Assembly: GCA_902363875.1 (NCBI GenBank) | Contig: CABJBO010000002.1 | Location: 62,001-126,000 of the forward strand | Direction: 5' to 3' | DNA length: 64,000 nucleotides | From: Coriobacteriaceae bacterium | GTDB taxonomy: Bacteria; Actinomycetota; Coriobacteriia; Coriobacteriales; Coriobacteriaceae | Notes under the pieces: generated by a model | Told to the model about the DNA's origin: nothing | Database searches by the model: none | Seen by the model: only the letters and a program-made list of their open reading frames with translations | Shown here: in pieces, positions 8,353 through 16,686 of the stretch | Layout of the letters: each line of letters starts with the position of its first letter | Numbering within the stretch: position 1 is the first letter of the stretch | Translations under genes and position numbers: made by a program

Positions 8353-9414
8353 CTATTCAATCATGCCGCGCTCGAGCGTACCGAGCGCCGCGCGGGCGTC
8401 CCATGCTGCAATGCGCTTCTCGGTCTTCCACGTTTGGAAGAACCAACCGGCAGCCGGCGCAAACGAAGCCAGCTGGTTGGCGATAAACACGCGCTCGTAG
8501 GCATTGCAGCCCTCGGGCGTAACCGACGAGTTGGCAAAGATCGCCGCGCCCGACCATTCGCCCACCAGCACGGGGAACCCAGTCGAAATCGCTTCTTTAA
8601 GCTCGCGCTTGTTACGCGAAATCGCCGTCGTCAGCCCGCGAGGGCTCGTGATGTCGAGCGCATACTCGTCGCGGTAATGGTACAGGTGAAGGTCCATGTA
8701 GACGTTCTTGTACTTGGCGCCGCGCATAAAATGCTTCCACTCGCTGGGATGCCCCGACGACGAGAAGACGACGATCTTATCCTCGGGCATATACGAACGG
8801 ACGAGCTCGTAGGCATCGCGATAGAAATTGCGCAGGTAGTGAGCAGGAATGCCATCCGTCATGGTGAAGAGGCTCTTGCGAACGCTCATCTGCGGCGTGT
8901 CCAGCAGCTCAATGCCCAGCAGGCTCTCGGCCTCGCCATAGCGATCGGCCAAGCGCTCGAGCACGTCGAGTGCGACATGGCGGCCGTTGGTGGACGAATG
9001 CCACTCGGCAACAGCCTCCGGCGTGGTGGGCGAATCGTTGGAATCGCCCTGGCCACCGGGCACGGTTGCCAGATCGAGCAGCACGCGGATGTCGTACTTG
9101 GCAGCCCACTCAATTGCGCGGTCGATGTAATCGACAACCGATATGTAGGAGGCATCGGACTCCTGTGAGCCAAAGGCATACCAGGGCACCGGCAGACGCA
9201 CGGCATTGAGACCGATCTGCGCCATGCGGCGAAAATCGTCCTCGCTCACAAACGTCTCGTAATGGCGGCGCATGCGCTCGTTATAGGCGGCGGTACCCAT
9301 GGCCTCCTGTAGCTCAGCCGCGTTGGATGCACCGGTCGCCGCGTACAGCGACGGGGTCACCCAAGGCTCGGGAATAAACCAGCCAGAGAGATTAACGCCG
9401 AGTATCCTCTCCAT
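8353..9414 (-). CDS. GH5-family (exo-glucanase-like) protein with altered acid/base site
   Basis: A 353-residue (beta/alpha)8 protein related to GH5 exo-beta-1,3-glucanases: GVNLSGWFIPEPWVTPSLY at the N-terminus, GLNAVRLPVPWYAF, LLDLATVPGGQ, MDLHLYHY and VGEWSGA. The nucleophile Glu is present (E286 in VGEWS). At the acid/base position, where relatives read LLNEP, this protein reads LLDTP (D172, T173), so the canonical catalytic glutamate is missing. No signal peptide is visible, so it is probably cytoplasmic. Start ATG 9414 has AAGGGGG upstream. It could be an inactive relative, or use another residue as acid. Confidence 0.85.
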   Translation of the reverse strand: MERILGVNLSGWFIPEPWVTPSLYAATGASNAAELQEAMGTAAYNERMRRHYETFVSEDDFRRMAQIGLNAVRLPVPWYAFGSQESDASYISVVDYIDRAIEWAAKYDIRVLLDLATVPGGQGDSNDSPTTPEAVAEWHSSTNGRHVALDVLERLADRYGEAESLLGIELLDTPQMSVRKSLFTMTDGIPAHYLRNFYRDAYELVRSYMPEDKIVVFSSSGHPSEWKHFMRGAKYKNVYMDLHLYHYRDEYALDITSPRGLTTAISRNKRELKEAISTGFPVLVGEWSGAAIFANSSVTPEGCNAYERVFIANQLASFAPAAGWFFQTWKTEKRIAAWDARAALGTLERGMIE

Positions 9415-9607
9415 CACTGCCCCCTTCGGATCATGCAGGTCGAACCCGCATCGTATTGCGTAGGATAAGTATCGTTTTGAGTATACCCGCGTGTGCGGAC
9501 AGGCGACCGAACGGTCTGCAAAGTGACGCGAAAGTGGGAGGAATGTCTGGGGCGGGCGGGCTCGGAATGGTGCGACGAGGTGTGTACGCGCGCCAGAGGC
9601 AGGCACC
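9415..9607. other. Intergenic, no gene seen
   Basis: About 190 bases upstream of the GH5-like gene. I see no convincing reading frame. The minus-strand promoter for the GH5-rsmI pair should lie here, but I could not fix a clear -35/-10 pair. Confidence 0.5.
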
Positions 9608-9851
9608 GGAAAGCATGTCCCGTTCTATCGCTCAATAATGGGGCGCATTTTCCGTTAGCAGGCCCAACCGGAAAATGCATCCCGTTCTGAGCGCGGGATC
9701 TGGGACGCAGTTTCCGCCAAAGGCCGCAAAAGGAAAGCACGTCCCATTCTGACGCCGGATTCCGGGTCGCGCTTTCCCAAGCGGCCTCAAAGCGGAAAAC
9801 GCATCCCACTCTGAAGCCAAATTCCGGGACGCAGTTTCCGCAGAACCCTAC
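9608..9851. repeat. Four-unit tandem repeat with a 62-bp period
   Basis: Units begin with GGAAA at 9608, 9670, 9732 and 9794, exactly 62 bases apart. Each unit has a GGAAAnnnnnTCCC left arm, a variable centre, and a GGGnCGCnnTTTCC right arm, so every unit can fold into a hairpin. Sequence differs between units while the arms keep pairing potential. Confidence 0.85.
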
Positions 9852-9861
9852 ATAAAAGAAA

Positions 9862-9883
9862 AGGACCCCTTTGCAGAGGTCCT
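9862..9883 (-). terminator. Terminator of tRNA-Phe
   Basis: AGGACC/GGTCCT stem, then TTTTCTTTT on the minus strand, 12 bases after the tRNA 3' end. Confidence 0.75.
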
Positions 9884-9896
9884 AGTCAATTCAAGG

Positions 9897-9969
<73 letters not shown>

Positions 9970-10001
9970 ATTTGAGGTGTGCCTTGTTTCAAGGCTTGAT
10001 T

Positions 10002-10029
10002 AGTATAACCAAGGACGCGTTCCGGTCAA
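10002..10029 (-). promoter_or_regulatory. Promoter of tRNA-Phe
   Basis: -35 TTGACC (10024-10029), 16 bp, -10 TATACT (10002-10007) on the minus strand. Confidence 0.8.
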
Positions 10030-10092
10030 CCGAGAATTTTAAAAAAGTTTTTGAGCACAGCCTCGGTTCTATAAATCGGCACGTCAGAGGCA

Positions 10093-10380
10093 TCAGCCGG
10101 CAGCAAGAAGTTTTTCGCTCAGAGCCGCACGGGCAAACTCACTTGGCGTCATCCCCTCGGCAGCCGCCCGTCGACGAATGGCCTCCTTCATTCCCAGAGG
10201 AATCTTGACCGACAGCGTTGCCGTCCCCTCACCTGAGAGTGGGGGCCGTCCATGCACGATCCCACCAACGGTGTGTTCGCCATCCGGAAACTCTCCGCGC
10301 TCGTACGACTCGCACCACGCGTCAATCATTTCATCCGTTACAACCTGACCATTAGCGGCCGTATACGTCTTGCCCATCAT
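10093..10380 (-). CDS. Ribbon-helix-helix protein, putative antitoxin
   Basis: A 95-residue protein (or 94 from the second Met). The C-terminal half, TATLSVKIPLGMKEAIRRRAAAEGMTPSEFARAALSEKLL, reads as a CopG/MetJ-type ribbon-helix-helix DNA-binding domain. The N-terminal half (TYTAANGQVVTDEMIDAWCESYERGEFPDG) is a conserved extension that probably contacts the partner. Its ATG overlaps the stop of the upstream gene (ATGATGG), which implies translational coupling in a toxin-antitoxin-like pair. If the toxin is dead, the antitoxin here would be orphaned. The family name of the pair is not certain. Confidence 0.75.
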   Translation of the reverse strand: MMGKTYTAANGQVVTDEMIDAWCESYERGEFPDGEHTVGGIVHGRPPLSGEGTATLSVKIPLGMKEAIRRRAAAEGMTPSEFARAALSEKLLAAG

Positions 10381-10643
10381 CGACCCCTTTGCCGAGCCTG
10401 TTCAATCTCCTGCCAAAATTTCTTCTGGACTGGAGACAAGGCATGAATGATAAGCCACCCACGGACAAGCTAGACCGCGACAAGCTCCACGCTTCGTCCG
10501 CCTGGGAGCCATCCAATCGCAAGCCATCTCGGCGGCTCGTCCTTCGACTCGCGACGAATGCACTCAGTAACCGCAAGCCAAGCGCTAAGCACCTGCTTTT
10601 CCGTCAGGTGCTTTTTAGCGTTGGGATGGATCTCAACATCCAT
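10377..10643 (-). pseudogene. Putative toxin gene broken by an in-frame TAG
   Basis: From the ATG at 10643 (MDVEIHPNAKKHLTEKQVL, with GGAGGAG 7 bases upstream) the frame reads 57 codons to ...GGRSVELVAV, then TAG at 10472-10470. The same frame continues without further stops: LVRGWLIIHALSPVQKKFWQ... to a TGA at 10379-10377 that overlaps the antitoxin ATG. One base change, GAG to TAG at codon 58, would explain it. The intact product would be about 88 residues, a usual size for toxins of small two-gene modules. I infer a toxin from size, position and coupling, not from a recognised catalytic site. A 57-residue truncated product could still be made. Confidence 0.75.
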
Positions 10644-10701
10644 GCATCTTCTCCTCCATCTTACCCAATTTCGTATGACGAAAGTCCGCTGTCGCCAATT
10701 C

Positions 10702-11061
10702 TTAAGCCGGCACGCGTTGGAGAGCAGGGATCGAAACAATGATTGAAGGACGCTCTAGTGCGGCCCAGGCGCCGGGGCAGGAGCACGTGCGCCAAGGACG
10801 AACGCTTTCGTAGCGCGCGAGGATATTGCCGTCGCGATCGATGAAGGCGATGTCGATGGGATAGGCCATAAAACACGTATGGACCGAAGAGCAGCGTGGA
10901 AACGCCATGACGAGCGGCAGACCGTTGGCGGCAACCGGACACCGTCCCAGCATGCCGCGCAGGCGCACGGCAAACGACTCCGCCACCACAAACTCGGCCG
11001 GCGTCCAACCCAGCCTGTTGAGCGCCCGCGCGTACGCGATGTAGGACGAGACCGCGGTCAC
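10702..11061 (-). CDS. DUF192 protein at the end of the tad operon
   Basis: 119 residues from a GTG at 11061 that overlaps the upstream stop (ATGTGA). Family signatures are LRGMLGR, LVMAFPRCSSVHTCFMAYPIDIAFIDRDGNILARYESVRPWR and an acidic C-terminal turn (AALERP). DUF192 proteins are small beta-barrel proteins of uncertain role. They recur beside tad loci in Gram-positive bacteria, which fits its place as the last gene here. Unlike many family members it has no signal peptide. Confidence 0.85.
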   Translation of the reverse strand: MTAVSSYIAYARALNRLGWTPAEFVVAESFAVRLRGMLGRCPVAANGLPLVMAFPRCSSVHTCFMAYPIDIAFIDRDGNILARYESVRPWRTCSCPGAWAALERPSIIVSIPALQRVPA

Positions 11062-11534
11062 ATGACCACCCCCGGACGCCATGGATCGACCGTCACCGCG
11101 CGCTCGTGCGACAACGTTGTCGGCGCCCCCAGCGAAACGCCAGCGATGCTGAGAGAAGTCGGCCACGGCTCATAGTGCATGGTGCAGGTGTAGGTCCTAA
11201 ACGTACCGGATAGGGAGAGCAGGCCACCATCCGATGCCTCCGCGCCTTGCTCGCTCGACACTTCGATCTGCAAGCCATAGCCTTCCATGGCATTCAGAAT
11301 TTGAGTCTGAACCGTCGCCGAGGCATCGGCAGAGCTTTCGTCGCCCTCCCCCTCCGACGCCACGGCGTGCGCCAACACGATGTCGGGCACCACGCGGTCG
11401 AAGCGCGCGACAGCGCTGGCAAAGATCATGACGTTGTACACGATGAGTGCCAGCACCAGCAAAACGGGCGTAACCACTGCCATCTCCACCGTCGCTTGGG
11501 CGCGCTCCTCGCGCAGACGCATGCGGATACTCAT
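11058..11534 (-). CDS. tadE: TadE-like pseudopilin
   Basis: 158 residues. MSIRMRLREERAQATVEMAVVTPVLLVLALIVYNVMIFAS is a TadE-type start: a short basic leader, the ERAQATVEMA processing/E5 motif and one hydrophobic helix (about 18-40). The rest is a Ser/Glu-rich extracellular domain with a single cysteine (YTCTMHYEPW). It is a likely minor pilin of the Tad/Flp system. Its ATG overlaps the stop of the TadG-like gene (TAATG) and its own stop overlaps the DUF192 start. Confidence 0.85.
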   Translation of the reverse strand: MSIRMRLREERAQATVEMAVVTPVLLVLALIVYNVMIFASAVARFDRVVPDIVLAHAVASEGEGDESSADASATVQTQILNAMEGYGLQIEVSSEQGAEASDGGLLSLSGTFRTYTCTMHYEPWPTSLSIAGVSLGAPTTLSHERAVTVDPWRPGVVM

Positions 11535-13687
11535 TACGACCCACCGCCCAAAGCGCCAACCAGCGTGGCGACATCGACGGTGAGCGGGATGGAGCCGCCG
11601 CCGGGCAGAGGAATCTCCGCAAGCGTGAACACCGTACCGCTAATGGTGCGTTCGACTTGATATTCCAACGCCTCGCAAAGCGCCTTGGGATCGGTCACGC
11701 CCAACGGAATACTTCGCAGTTTGTCTTGCGCTTGAGAGAGGCCAGCAATGTCAGACCCCGGGCTCTTAATGACGTTGGCGGAATCAGTCAGCACCGGCTT
11801 TCGCAGGCGCAAGTCGCACGGTTCCAAACCCAGCGCCGCCACGGACGCCGAAACGGTATCGCCGAGCCACGATGCAATGGAGCCCAACGCGCCGCTGCCC
11901 CCTCCTAGGCCTTTAATCATCTCGTCCATAAGTTCGTCGGCCGAACCTTGGATGTCTCCGTATCCCACAAGCAGCCGTCCCCAGACATCCATGACGCCGT
12001 CGAGCACGCCGGCAACGCCGCCCGAGCGTTCCTTCAATGTCGAGAAAAATCGCGAAAGCACGTTGTTTTGCGCCGTCGCCCCATCGGGCGCCAGCACCGC
12101 GGCAGAGATGGCACCGCGATCGCCAAGTCTGACTGCCGTGTTAAACGAAGAGTTGAGTTCATCGGAGCTCGAGATGGCACCCGAAACCGCAAAGGCAACC
12201 ACGCCGTTGCGACCGGGCGGAGCGATACGCGGGCGCTCACCGGAAAGTTCTTTGATGGCGGTATCGAACGCATTGCCCGCACGGTCGGCTTCGTCCTCGG
12301 TCTGACGCTCGAGCTCGAGCTCCTTGTTGCGACAGTCGACGTAGTCCTCCAGGGCGTCTTTAAACTTGTCAAAGTGATACTCGAAGCCGTTTTCGATAGA
12401 GGTTGAAGGCGCCGCAACAGCACCAAGCGACAAAACGCCAAAATGGCATTTGCTGCATTTATCCTGTCCATCGTAATCGGCAACCGAAGCAAATCCGCTC
12501 GGCGTCCCTTTCTTATAGTTAGGGCAGGTCGTCCCGTAATGCAGATACGCCTTGTCATCGTTCACGCTAGTCGGCCACACCGCATCGGTATAGAGTTCCG
12601 TCGCCCGAACCTCATCAGAGTTGCGCGGCAGCAGCGGAATATAGGAGGAAACCCTGTCTCCGTTCTCGGTTATATATGCCCGATCGACCTCCGCGTTCGC
12701 ATAGGTATAAAACGCCTTACGCGCCGCAGACTCTGCCTTCATCTCGACACTCGAGCCCTGGGGCTTCTCATTTGTCAGACGCCAATGGTAGTAGTCCTTC
12801 GCGCGATCAAGGGCAACTTGAGGCTCCCACGTAACGCTCGATGAGTAATGCGGATTTTGAACACCGGAGAGATCCGTTAGGCTTTTCGCGCGCTCCCACA
12901 TGCAAGAACAGCTGCCGACCGAGCCCTTGTCAGACCCACCACAATCCGCCAGCCAAGCGCGCTCCTTTGCCTTCGCCGTCTCCTCCGAGGCCTTCCGCAG
13001 CTCCTCGGCCGCACGCTCTAAATCATCTGATGTGTCTTTAATGGTATCGGTCGAGATCTCTGACCCTTTGATCGCAGCGAAGTCCGACTCGGATGTCCTG
13101 GGCACGGCAAGCGCCGTACCGGTATAGGTCACACTATCGGTATCCTGCGCCGACACCGCCTGCGTGGCACGCGCGGCGATCAGATACGGCAGAGCCGTCT
13201 CGATTTTCTGTAAGCCTTCCGATGCGCTTTTGGCAAACTTGTTGCGCGTTTTAATGATCTCGATCCCGGTGTCGACCATATTGCCGGCAACCGGCTCGGC
13301 ACCCGGGATGAGGATGGCGACCAGGCCCGTCCCGATCGTGGCAAACCCCGCCAGCCCCAGACTCAAGATACTCGCATCAACCACCGTGGCAGCCGTGTGA
13401 TAGGACGACACCACGTTGGCACCCGCCAGCGCGCCGCTATCAGCCGCCACCTGGGTGTCCCCGGCACGCGACATGCTCCATATCGCCGCGGTCGACGAAA
13501 ACAACAATGTGAGCACCACTAGGATGACCACGGCAGAAGAAAGCGTGGTATAGGCACCGTCTTCGATAAACAGATCGACACCGGCTCGACCCATAAAGCC
13601 ACCTCGCTTGCAATGGCAACTCGGACGGCGCGTCAAAACGCGTCTAGACCAGAAACGCTTAATCCCATGTAGCAATCCACGAATCAT
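11534..13687 (-). CDS. Large TadG-like pilus-associated protein
   Basis: 717 residues from the ATG at 13687 (GGAGG 6 bases upstream). A second start at 13594 (MGRAGVDLF) gives 686 residues and avoids the 29-base overlap with the upstream gene. It has one N-terminal hydrophobic helix (SSAVVILVVLTLLFSSTAAIW) followed by DTQVAADSGALAGANVV, the pattern of TadG-like N-terminal domains. The long ectodomain has helical Glu/Lys-rich stretches and cysteine clusters (CGGSDKGSVGSCSC, CPNY, CSKCHFG). The CxxC-type pairs are unusual for a TadG and suggest disulfides or a metal site. It is probably exported and anchored at the pilus base or surface. Confidence 0.8.
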   Translation of the reverse strand: MIRGLLHGIKRFWSRRVLTRRPSCHCKRGGFMGRAGVDLFIEDGAYTTLSSAVVILVVLTLLFSSTAAIWSMSRAGDTQVAADSGALAGANVVSSYHTAATVVDASILSLGLAGFATIGTGLVAILIPGAEPVAGNMVDTGIEIIKTRNKFAKSASEGLQKIETALPYLIAARATQAVSAQDTDSVTYTGTALAVPRTSESDFAAIKGSEISTDTIKDTSDDLERAAEELRKASEETAKAKERAWLADCGGSDKGSVGSCSCMWERAKSLTDLSGVQNPHYSSSVTWEPQVALDRAKDYYHWRLTNEKPQGSSVEMKAESAARKAFYTYANAEVDRAYITENGDRVSSYIPLLPRNSDEVRATELYTDAVWPTSVNDDKAYLHYGTTCPNYKKGTPSGFASVADYDGQDKCSKCHFGVLSLGAVAAPSTSIENGFEYHFDKFKDALEDYVDCRNKELELERQTEDEADRAGNAFDTAIKELSGERPRIAPPGRNGVVAFAVSGAISSSDELNSSFNTAVRLGDRGAISAAVLAPDGATAQNNVLSRFFSTLKERSGGVAGVLDGVMDVWGRLLVGYGDIQGSADELMDEMIKGLGGGSGALGSIASWLGDTVSASVAALGLEPCDLRLRKPVLTDSANVIKSPGSDIAGLSQAQDKLRSIPLGVTDPKALCEALEYQVERTISGTVFTLAEIPLPGGGSIPLTVDVATLVGALGGGS

Positions 13688-14195
13688 AATCTCCCTCCAG
13701 CCATTCGGGACGCGATTGATACGAGACATCGACCTTGAGCTCAACGTAGCCGCCCTCGGCGGTACCACCCATAGCCTGCGCAAACGCACCGATCACGGGC
13801 AACGGCTTGACCTCGCCGGAAACGGACACGGACGAGACGCCACCCGCACCGGCCCGGCCAAGCTCGATATCCCACGACAGCGGCCCGCCGGCATGAAAAA
13901 TCGAAACGTTGGGCACTGCGGCAAGCCGGCGGCGGGTGAACTCCTTAAGATCGTCGTCCTCCGCCGTCGTCGTGGTCATGAGCCGCGCGGTCTCGGCGGC
14001 GGCAGACTCCATGACCGCGCGCGTATAGAGCAGGCACACCGGTTGCAGTGCGAGAAGGATGAGCGTCAGAAACGTCGGCAGCAAAAAAGCGGCCTCGACC
14101 GTAGACTGCGCCCGGTCCTCGCACGCGATATCAATACAACGCGATGTCCTTAGCGCCCGCAGCGGCGTCGATAACCGACATCGAGGCAACGCCAT
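13659..14195 (-). CDS. TadE-like pseudopilin (start uncertain)
   Basis: About 178 residues if started at the ATG at 14195; no ATG/GTG/TTG lies closer to the conserved part. The core EDRAQSTVEAAFLLPTFLTLILLALQPVCLLYTRAVMESAAAETARL is a TadE motif plus membrane helix, followed by a 120-residue exported domain ending SYQSRPEWLEGDYDSWIATWD. The chosen start overlaps the preceding small pilin gene by about 64 bases. The true start may be a non-standard codon near 14140. Confidence 0.75.
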   Translation of the reverse strand: MALPRCRLSTPLRALRTSRCIDIACEDRAQSTVEAAFLLPTFLTLILLALQPVCLLYTRAVMESAAAETARLMTTTTAEDDDLKEFTRRRLAAVPNVSIFHAGGPLSWDIELGRAGAGGVSSVSVSGEVKPLPVIGAFAQAMGGTAEGGYVELKVDVSYQSRPEWLEGDYDSWIATWD

Positions 14196-14349
14196 GGGAT
14201 GCCGCCCGCTCAACCAGCGCCGCCAAGCGCCCATCGGTGCCAGCACGCCAAAGTCCCGCAATCGCCAGCACGATCGATAACAGCGCCACCGTGACGATGG
14301 CGTATTCCACAGTCGCTTGGGCAACCTCCTCACGCAGAACGCCATGCAT
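14131..14349 (-). CDS. Small Flp/TadE-like pilin
   Basis: 72 residues: MHGVLREEVAQATVEYAIVTVALLSIVLAIAGLWRAGTDG. The EEVAQATVEYA motif before a single hydrophobic helix is the class III signal of Flp/TadE subunits. The short C-terminal part (residues 45-72) is soluble. AAGGAGG lies 9 bases before the ATG. It sits between an anchored hypothetical and the next TadE-like gene in the same operon. Confidence 0.8.
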   Translation of the reverse strand: MHGVLREEVAQATVEYAIVTVALLSIVLAIAGLWRAGTDGRLAALVERAASHGVASMSVIDAAAGAKDIALY

Positions 14350-14350
14350 T

Positions 14351-14914
14351 TCACGACCCCTCCTTTGAGCTTATTGTTTGCGGAACCAGGCGCACGGCGC
14401 GCAGACGACACGAAGCATCGCCAGTATCCGCAGCAACCGTCACCATATCGACCCAGCCGCGTCCGTCACGCACGATGGCGCCCCACACGTTTCCCTTGAT
14501 GTCGAGATAGCCGCTCAGAGCAAGTTGCGCCGTGGGTACCTCGCGATAGGAACGCAGCATATCCGCCGCCGCTTCGGTCATCGGTCGGTCCTCGGACCAT
14601 GCAAGCCGGACCACAATCGCGTTGCCCCCAGGCGAATCCGTCGCAGTGCCAGACCGCTTGTCGAGCGTCCGCAGAAAGGTTTGCGCCGTGACAGCGACAT
14701 CCGAATCGTCCGCATCTCGCATCTCATCTTTTTGAGACGCCACCGCCGAATCTGAGCCCAAATCGGAGGCGGTCCCAGGACGCTGCTGCCGCGCGGCGTT
14801 AAGCCCCCAAAGCACCGCCGCTATCGCCACGGTCAGGCAAGCAAACACCAGCAGCACCCCGACGGGGCGCTCGCCCTCTACAGGCTGTTGATGCCCTCGC
14901 TGATAGCGTTCCAT
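14351..14914 (-). CDS. Membrane-anchored protein of the tad operon, function unknown
   Basis: 187 residues with one hydrophobic segment (VGVLLVFACLTVAIAAVLWGL, about 18-38) and an extracellular domain with a linker rich in Ser/Asp. I do not recognise the family. It overlaps the flp gene by 37 bases and its stop touches the start of the next pilin gene, so it is embedded in the operon. The ribosome site before the ATG at 14914 is weak, which suggests coupled translation. Confidence 0.7.
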   Translation of the reverse strand: MERYQRGHQQPVEGERPVGVLLVFACLTVAIAAVLWGLNAARQQRPGTASDLGSDSAVASQKDEMRDADDSDVAVTAQTFLRTLDKRSGTATDSPGGNAIVVRLAWSEDRPMTEAAADMLRSYREVPTAQLALSGYLDIKGNVWGAIVRDGRGWVDMVTVAADTGDASCRLRAVRLVPQTISSKEGS

Positions 14915-15111
14915 AGATCTTGGACCTTGCCCTTAAATGCGACGATGGCGATAATCGCGATCACCACGAGCACGCCGACCAAGACGGCATACTCGGTGGT
15001 ACCCTGCGCACTCTCCTCCTGCAATAGTTCCTTGGCGCGCTGACGAACATGTGCCGCCCGGCAAAACGCCCAGCCCTGCACCTTGCCAGCAGTGTCAGTC
15101 ATCGTGTTCAT
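14878..15111 (-). CDS. flp: Flp-type major pilin candidate
   Basis: 77 residues. A long basic leader (VRQRAKELLQ) precedes EESAQGTTEYAVLVGVLVVIAIIAIVAFKGKVQDLWNAI, the best match in the locus to a Flp pilin: cleavage would follow the Gly of QG, leaving Thr-Thr-Glu-Tyr with the helix. It is probably the polymerising subunit. AGGAGG is 6 bases upstream of the ATG at 15111. The leader of about 37 residues is longer than in proteobacterial Flp. The required prepilin peptidase is not in this window. Confidence 0.88.
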   Translation of the reverse strand: MNTMTDTAGKVQGWAFCRAAHVRQRAKELLQEESAQGTTEYAVLVGVLVVIAIIAIVAFKGKVQDLWNAISEGINSL

Positions 15112-15121
15112 GTATTCCTCC

Positions 15122-15763
15122 CTACATCATCCCGCCTGCTCCCAGCAGCGGGCCCAATATGGACAGAAGCAACGCCGGCAAGATGAGCGTGCCGGTGGGA
15201 ATCAGCAGCTTGACGGGCGCACGCTCGATCTCGCGCTCGACCGCGGCGCGATGAGCCGCACGGATCTCGCGACTTTGAGCGGCCAGCGTCTCGGCAAGTG
15301 GGGCACCCAGGGCGAGCGCCTGCCCCACCGTGATGGCAAAGGTCTCGAGCGCTCGCACGTCCAGGTCGCGCGCGGCGGCCAACAACTCGTCCTCACGCGT
15401 GCCCACGCCCACCTGCCACGCCATGCAGGCGCGCTCAAGGCGAAGAGCCAGCACTGACCGGCGGTTGGCGCAGAAAATCTCAAGCGCCGCATCAAACGAA
15501 AGACCGGCCGAAAGACCCAAGCGCACAACATCGATCATCTCGGACACTTCGCCGAGCGACACTCGCGCCGGGCCGCCCGCTCCAACCGCGCCCTTCACTC
15601 GCGCGGTCAGAGCATCGACCACCGAGCGACCCGCGGCAGCGACCAGCACCGCCTCGCGCTTGCAGGCCCCTGCGATCTTGCGTGCATCCGCCCGATCCAA
15701 ACCCGTCGCGACAAATACACTCAGGGCGCACAGGCAAGCCGCAACTGCAACCGGGGCGCTCAT
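15122..15763 (-). CDS. tadC: TadC, inner platform protein of the Tad secretion machine
   Basis: 213 residues with a T2SF-type domain: EVSEMIDVVRLGLSAGLSFDAALEIFC, ETFAITVGQALALGAPLAETLAAQS, and a C-terminal membrane hairpin LLIPTGTLILPALLLSILGPLL. An N-terminal membrane helix follows the start at 15763. It overlaps tadB by 4 bases (ATGA). With TadB it forms the polytopic platform that TadA drives. Confidence 0.9.
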   Translation of the reverse strand: MSAPVAVAACLCALSVFVATGLDRADARKIAGACKREAVLVAAAGRSVVDALTARVKGAVGAGGPARVSLGEVSEMIDVVRLGLSAGLSFDAALEIFCANRRSVLALRLERACMAWQVGVGTREDELLAAARDLDVRALETFAITVGQALALGAPLAETLAAQSREIRAAHRAAVEREIERAPVKLLIPTGTLILPALLLSILGPLLGAGGMM

Positions 15764-16686
15764 AGCTCCACCCGCATAATGCGCCGGATAACCACCAGGG
15801 CAACGGCGTTGAGGGCAAGACCCAGCACCACAGCGCCCGCGCCGGCGGGCGTCGCAAGACCGCGACGAAAATCTGCCGAAAGCAGCGCCAACACCGCGCA
15901 CATGCCCGCCGGCATCGCCGCGACCATATGCGCAGACATGCGAGCCTGCGACGTCTTAACATCCAGGCGGCGCTTGAGCTCAATGCGCTCCCCCACCATG
16001 CTCGACGCCTCGGACAGTAAGTCGGCAAGCGGAGCGCCGGTGCGCTGAGACACCTTAAGCGCCAAGGTCACAAGCGAAAGACCGGGGGCGTCGATACGCA
16101 CGAGCAAGTCATCGAGCGCGTCGGTCGCCGAGATGTCGCAATCGATCGCCGCCGCCACCCGCAAAAACTCGGTATGCACTGGCTCTTGCGCATGAGCGCC
16201 CACAAAGCGCATGCCCTGGGCCAGCGAATGTCCCGAGGCAAGCGACATGGAAAGTGCGGTAAACGCCTCGGGCATTGCCTCTTCTGCATCGTGTTGCTCG
16301 CGCCGGCTCTCAAAGCCATCCCAAGCGGCACCAACGGCAAACGGAGCAACAAGTCCCAAGGCAAATCCGAGGGGCGATAACGACACCATCGTTAGTAAAA
16401 CGCAGCAGACACCGCTCGATAGCAGCAGAAACGCCAAACGTCCCGAAGCATCTTCGATCACGAGGCCAAGGCGATGCGCCGGAGCCAGCGATGCCCACGA
16501 ACGGGCGATCTTTTTCAGCAAATCGTTTTCCACCAGCCCACGCGGCAGCTTCTCTGCCACCGTCTCGAGCGCCTGACGTGCCAGCTCCGCCGGCGGCACC
16601 CGCGGCACACGAGGCTCTGCCCCACACACCGTCGCGACAGAAAGCCCTGCCAAGCCCCCTACGACGAGGGGCATAGCGATCTCCAT
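15760..16686 (-). CDS. tadB: TadB, inner platform protein
   Basis: 308 residues. Membrane segments at about 80-125 (FLLLSSGVCCVLLTMVSLSPLGFALGLVAPFAVGAAW) and near the C-terminus, with a T2SF domain between (AMPEAFTALSMSLASGHSLAQGMRFV, GAPLADLLSEASSMVGERIELKR). GAGGAGG precedes the ATG at 16686, which overlaps the end of tadA by 28 bases. Confidence 0.9.
   Translation of the reverse strand: MEIAMPLVVGGLAGLSVATVCGAEPRVPRVPPAELARQALETVAEKLPRGLVENDLLKKIARSWASLAPAHRLGLVIEDASGRLAFLLLSSGVCCVLLTMVSLSPLGFALGLVAPFAVGAAWDGFESRREQHDAEEAMPEAFTALSMSLASGHSLAQGMRFVGAHAQEPVHTEFLRVAAAIDCDISATDALDDLLVRIDAPGLSLVTLALKVSQRTGAPLADLLSEASSMVGERIELKRRLDVKTSQARMSAHMVAAMPAGMCAVLALLSADFRRGLATPAGAGAVVLGLALNAVALVVIRRIMRVEL

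Noticed and set aside
9608..9851. CRISPR array
   Set aside because: The 62-bp units are palindromic tandem repeats without the repeat-spacer pattern, and no cas genes are present.
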